From contig JAMJFZ010000289.1 of assembly GCA_026225945.1 (NCBI GenBank), forward strand, positions 3,718,501 through 3,782,500: a stretch of DNA of 64,000 nt. Reading direction: 5' to 3'. Source of the stretch: Cricetomys ansorgei. Taxonomy: Eukaryota > Chordata > Mammalia > Rodentia > Nesomyidae. Positions 59,256 through 64,000 of the stretch are shown here, piece by piece. A program made the position numbers and the translations under genes. Position 1 is the stretch's first letter, and each line of letters opens with the position of its first letter. The notes beneath the pieces are model-generated. The model had not been told where the DNA came from. It searched no databases and was given only the letters and a program-made list of their open reading frames with translations.

Positions 59256-59438
59256 GTAAGGTGTGGAGGGCATGATTACCCAACTGTAATTTTAGCCTCA
59301 AATGAGCATCCCTGTCATGAGGAGAAAGTTGGAAAAGTAGTCGAGGATGACTCCTGATAGCAGCTTGCATGTGTATTTACATTCATGTAGACCCATCTAT
59401 ATGTTCCCATTTAAAACACACACACATGCGCACGAGCG

Positions 59439-59470
<32 letters not shown>

Positions 59471-59482
59471 GCACACACACAA
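59256..59482 (+). repeat. B4-like SINE with CA-rich tail, sense
   Basis: The words actgtaattttagcctcaaa, gtcgaggatgactcctgata and gcagcttgcatgtgtattta, followed by a CA/CG tract at 59417-59482, fit a B4 3' half. The 5' half is poor. Confidence 0.5.
59417..59482. repeat. (CA)n with CG interruptions
   Basis: Contains catgcgcacgagcgcgcaca, an alternating purine-pyrimidine tract prone to Z-DNA. Confidence 0.9.
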
Positions 59483-60215
59483 GAAAATAAAAAAGAATAA
59501 CTCTGATTCATTTGTTATTAAACTTTATCTCAAATCTCATGAGATATCAATAGAGTAATTGGTTACTTGAAAACTCTTTTTATATGTTCAGCTTCAGCTG
59601 CTTAAGCAAAATAACAAATATAATTTTCTTGATTCTGTCACTGCATGTATCCATAGGAATCAGAATGGAGTATATTCTTATTTGCCCCAGACTTACAGAA
59701 AGAATTTACTCTTATCAAAATCTGTCTGTGAGAGATAAGACAGTGACATTCAAAGACGAAAACCTCCATGTATGTGCTCTCCCTGAAGAGGAAGTTCTAG
59801 TAAATTCTAAAATCACAATAAGTCATGCCATATGATTTTAGTGTTTGGAAACCACTCTGATGTGACAATACCTAAAACTGTTCAAGTCTGCATAGTTACC
59901 ACCCTTCTGAAGTACCTAACTGGACTCACCCATGAATTTTAGGAAACCTTTAAGTTTTGGAATTTTTATTGAAAATAGTGTCTTACAAGTACCTAAATCC
60001 TTCAATATAAGGACATGTTTATAAATACTAACCTATAAGTCTTATGATATTTGACATTGTATTGTTAACTGCTCTATCTATTAGTTTCTTCTATAAGATC
60101 TTGGTATGTGTTTTTAGGTACCACATACATGTATCTTAATTCTGCATTTCTTTCTTCATTTTTTTCTTACTTTTAATCAGTGGATCCGAATTTTATTAGA
60201 ATCATTATGTTATTA
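59483..60215. other. Unique AT-rich DNA
   Basis: No repeat or gene recognised. The 83-codon frame at 59584-59835 has no recognisable domain. Confidence 0.5.
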
Positions 60216-60219
60216 ATTT

Positions 60220-60560
60220 TTTCTTTCTTTTTAAATTTATTTATTTTTTCTCATATAATACATCCTTACTCTGTTCTTCCCTGCCTCCACTGGGAGGCCA
60301 GAGACTGAAGCTGCAGACAAGGAACCTTCAGGGACCCTACATATATTTTATGGTTATCTATCTGGCTAGGTGTTCTTGTAGAACTCCTAAAAGTTGAAAT
60401 GTGTGTCTATAGTGTGTGTGTGTGTGGGGGGGGTGTCTCTGACCCTTTTACCTGCCTTTGGGTCCCTTTTCATCCTGCATTTCTTGTGGATAAACTGTTC
60501 CCAGGATGATCCAGAGATCCTCATCTAAGCACTTCTTAGCAAGAACTGGTACTCAGCCTT
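60220..60560 (-). repeat. L1 (Lx-type) 3' UTR, antisense
   Basis: The plus strand has aatttatttattttttctca, atattttatggttatctatc, tggctaggtgttcttgtaga, gtgtctctgacccttttacc and tgcctttgggtcccttttca, as in antisense Lx 3' UTRs. A (TG)n/G8 tract lies at 60414-60431. Confidence 0.75.
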
Positions 60561-60769
60561 CATTGGGTCTATTTGCATTAATTCAGGTAAGTAAAACTCA
60601 AGCTAAAGATGAAGGGGGTATTAAGATCCAGACAAGAGAGACTGGCCTACTGCAAGTCCCAAACCCAGGGGCAGGACAGGAAAGCCTCAGTCACCTGAAT
60701 CCTAATCTATTTACAGGACTCAACTTCTCAGATAGTCTTGAGATTATCTTAAAAAAAAAATCCTTCTGA

Positions 60770-60885
60770 ACCAGTTGTGGTGGTGCATTATTTGGATAGC
60801 TGAGGCTCAAAGATGTTAAATGCCAGGCCAATCTGGGGTACATAGCAAGACCCTTTCTCAAAAATCCAAGCAATTAAAATATATT
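60770..60885 (+). repeat. Old B1/PB1-like SINE, sense
   Basis: The stretch aaccagttgtggtggtgcat, tatttggatagctgaggctc, aatgccaggccaatctgggg and tacatagcaagaccctttct matches a monomeric B1-like body. Confidence 0.75.
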
Positions 60886-60899
60886 TGGAACCAATTTGT

Positions 60900-61970
60900 A
60901 TAAGATGACTTTGAAAGTGGAGTGAGTCAGAGATGGATTTTAAAAGAATTGGCCCTCAATTCATCCCTAATTCCCATTACCACTTACAGGATCCTATTAA
61001 GACAGCCATGTTCAGTTAGCTGTCATGTCTCCTTAGGCTCCACTTGGCTAAAACATTTCTCAGCCATCTTCATTTCCCCCTTATTTTCTTGAGAATTCTG
61101 AAGAGTGCTTGTGGTGTATGTTGTAGAAGGACCATTTATTGGGATTTGTCTGGTGAATGTTTTATCATGAATAAGTTGATGTTAAATGGTTGCAAACAGA
61201 GACCAGAGAAGTAACTTGCCCTTTTTAACACACTTCAAAGGCACCCATTATGAACACAGTCCAGGAAAGCCTTGTCTGCTCTTGGCAACCTTGATCACAT
61301 CCAGAAGCAGCAATGTTAAATTTCTCTGCTCTAATCTTATTCTTTCTCCTCATTTCCTCCTGTAATTTATTCTCTTGAAGGACATTGTGACTATGTCTCA
61401 TTTGAGGTGTAAGGAGTTGGTTCCCTTCCTTTGGGCAGAAAACCAAATAAGTTATATAGAATTCAGTATGGAAGATTTATCTCGCTGGCCCTCATGAATT
61501 TGGTAAGTCATGTATTTGGGTCTGTGTAGATTTTGCTTTGCCTCACAATCCAAGAGCACTTTGTTTTACTGCTGCAGCGTTCCTACTGTGGCATGAAGGC
61601 CTCTTCTCACAGCCTCATGGGCTCTTGGACAACACTTAATCATGTATTTCAATTTTATTTTGCTTTTGGTCTTCCTTTTCTGGTGTAATAAAATAAATAT
61701 GCCCTTCCTCTTTCTTAGAATCAGCTATTGCTCCAAGGAGTCCTAGCTCTTTATACTGGGAGATATTATTCATAACCTAGATATGAATCATAGGTGTGTA
61801 TGTGCAGGGAAGAGAGATCATTTCTTTTGGTCTCTCTGAACTGAAAGAACAAAGAATTGTAGGCTTTGTTATGCATATGTACGTATCTATAAATACATCC
61901 ATAAAGTCACCAGCTATAATCATGTGAATGCCCCAGGTCTAAAATTACGTTAGCTAATTTCTGCAAATTT
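60900..61970. other. Unassigned; 60960-61210 may be an ancient mammalian repeat
   Basis: Words such as agaaggaccatttattggga and tttgtctggtgaatgtttta recall a mammal-wide repeat, but no family can be named safely. No gene seen. Confidence 0.3.
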
Positions 61971-61974
61971 CTTT

Positions 61975-62148
61975 TTTCTTTTTCTTTTATTTTTTTCTTG
62001 GTTTTTGGAGACAAGGTTACTCTGTTGTAACTCTGGCTGTCCAGGAACTCACTCTGTAGACCAGGCTGGCCTCAAACTCACAGAGATCATCCTGCTTCTA
62101 CCTTCCAAGTGCTGGGATTAAAGTTGTGCACCCTTACTGCCCAGCTTC
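61975..62148 (-). repeat. B1 SINE, antisense
   Basis: Plus strand: a T-rich tail, then ggagacaaggttactctgtt, ctggctgtccaggaactcac, tctgtagaccaggctggcct, caaactcacagagatcatcc and aagtgctgggattaaagttg. Well preserved and full length. Confidence 0.95.
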
Positions 62149-64000
62149 GCTTTCCAAATTCTTCTGCTTTACCTGGTTTTAAACTGTCTGAATTAATTGT
62201 CTTGGGATGAAACTGCTTTATCTAACTGACAATGTGTTGGATGCTCCTAGAGAGCAGCACTCAGTACTTGGAAGTGTAAATCAGAGCACTAGAGTGAGGT
62301 AAGTCATGAGTACCCAACGATAAAAGAGGTGAAAGGCTTGGTCTAATATGTAACACAACGGGCGGGCCCTCAGTGACTCTGGCTGCTGACACCAACAAAG
62401 ATTGTTCTCATGGCCAAGGAGCCATCTCCCTGGAGGTGTGTTCTTTCAAGCCTTTGTTCCCTTTCTAGTCTTGTTTAACTTGAACTCCTCACGTGACTCA
62501 TTCTATCTAATGGATGTCCTTTTGCCTTTCTCCACTACCTAGTCCTTCTTCACAACCTCAGTTGAATTTAACTGACCCAGTGAATGTTTCCTAAATGTCT
62601 TTCCCAAAGTAATGTTTTATAGCTTGATCCTTATTTTGCTGTAATTTTCATGGAGTATTGATATGACAGGATAGTTAGGTATATGAAGACTGTTGTATTA
62701 TATTATGACATTGAAGGGTAAGTATATAGAAGAACCGGAAAATGAAATGCAGTTCAAAATGAAATGAATGCTGCTACCTTTGAATTTTCCACTCATGGGT
62801 TATCAACTGGATTTACTTTTGATATGTTTAAGTTGGAAACATTTTATATATTTTCTTAGCTCAGGGGTCAAGATTGGGTTCCTACAAACCTGTGAAGCAC
62901 ACTAATTGTGCAAGTGAGCAAAGGTAATGACAGTGATGGTGAGTGGAGCAGACATAGTTTTTTTGCCTTTAGATTATTTCCTCTCCTACCAAGACTTCAG
63001 AAGGAGACTGAAGTTTCAAAAATAAAAATCCCAGCACGCAGTGCGCAGCAAACGCCACACAGATGTTGGATGCTGTTATTATTTTCACATTCTCCTGGTA
63101 TGGGAACCTTGGTGGGGTTTAACTGAGATGAGTTCTCTTGCTTTATAAAAGATGGTCCAAATTGGAAAATATTGAATCGTGTATCAAAGAGATCTTTTTT
63201 AGAAATTTCTGGAAAGCCAGTTGAGCATTATAAAGAGAAGAAGCTAGATTAAAGAAAAAATATATATGCTTTGATTTAGTGCTAACATGTCATAGTTTGT
63301 CTCTATGGTGGAAAGAAACATTTTGTGCACCATAGAGTATTGCATATGGTGTTGCTGGCATGGAGAAACAGAAAATTGACCAATAACTCATTCTTCCCAC
63401 AAACACTTACAGACAACACAAGATGGTCCAGGCACTAATCCTGCCTTCAGGAAGACATTGCAGAAAACAGAGAAGAAAAACCTCTGCTCACACTTAATTG
63501 CCAGTGAGAAGGTATTTCCTGAGAGGTTAGAAATAGCATCTGAGCTATGCTAAAAATAGCTTTTCCAGTAATAAGTGTAGTTAGGCTACTCTGGTATAAA
63601 GTGTACGAAGATAATTTTTAAATATGAATACATTAATAATAGTCCACACAGGGACTGGGTTAAACCTTCCACCTGTAACTTGGCTCCTGCGAATATAGCA
63701 TATAGGAGCCACCAGCAGTTTGGCTCCTTCAGGGAATAAATTGAATCACAGAGAAGTTTACCTCCACACCTATTAAAGACACAATAAGTATGCATACCCA
63801 TTATAGACGACACTTAAGCTCTCCATCACTGTTCTACACAGTAAAGCTGAAAACAGGAGAATGCCCTTTATCAGCTAGCTCCACTAGTCCTTTATCCTGA
63901 GACTCCACAGAGAATAATCAATTGGCACATTTCCAATGCTCTTTCCCTTCCCGATCCATAGGGCATGAGTCATGCAGGAAGGAAACCTGAACTGAAGTGG
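62149..64000. other. Unique DNA to the window end
   Basis: No gene or repeat that I can support. A stretch near 63380-63500 (cagacaacacaagatggtcc) recalls ancient L2/MIR-type words, but weakly. Confidence 0.45.

Overview
This 64 kb window is AT-rich nuclear DNA from a muroid rodent (mouse, rat, hamster or vole type). The evidence is the repeat content: B1, B2/B3 and B4/RSINE1 SINEs, an ORR1-type MaLR provirus, a probable MT-type LTR, and many diverged Lx-type LINE-1 3' ends. Older mammal-wide MIR, L2 and L1M remnants are also present. Most rodent copies are old and diverged, and I see no full-length young L1, IAP or ETn element. The species cannot be fixed from this window.

I found no convincing cellular protein-coding gene, exon, tRNA, rRNA or CRISPR array. 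The open reading frames are short (125 codons at most). Where they can be explained, they lie in retrotransposons or in microsatellites that read through as poly-His/Thr, Cys/Val or Leu. The window is best read as a gene desert or the inside of a very large intron.

Layout. 0.2-3.7 kb: wrecked class I (gamma-type) endogenous retrovirus with LTR, a gag-like trace and env remnants but no recognisable pol. 4.0-5.3 kb: old B1, then a 0.9 kb A-tailed repeat whose 3' part recurs at 14.7 kb. 5.3-9.1 kb: AT-rich, no recognisable repeat. 9.1-18.3 kb: cluster of B3, B1 and L1 fragments, including a 103-bp nearly identical local duplication (12448-12550 and 13081-13183). 18.7-19.9 kb: CA repeat, a 9-bp minisatellite and an unclassified block. 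21.1 kb: the freshest-looking B1. 22-26.6 kb: microsatellites, a MIR and an ancient antisense L1M. 26.6-33.3 kb: a long SINE-free and L1-free stretch, the best candidate for conserved non-coding function. 33.3-34.0 kb: rodent repeat and L2. 37.2-40.8 kb: antisense ORR1/MaLR provirus. 41-50 kb: B3, L1 3' ends, B4, B1, an MT-like LTR and an inverted L1 mosaic. 50-64 kb: long CA repeat, B4, B3, B1 and further old repeats separated by unique AT-rich DNA.

Because there are no working genes, there is no pathway to describe. The main interest lies in structure: the templated-looking duplication, the retroviral relic, opposed L1 pieces, a CTCF-like site carried by a B3, and the repeat-poor island. 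Repeat family names come from recognising consensus features by eye. All boundaries are approximate, and subfamily names would need RepeatMasker.
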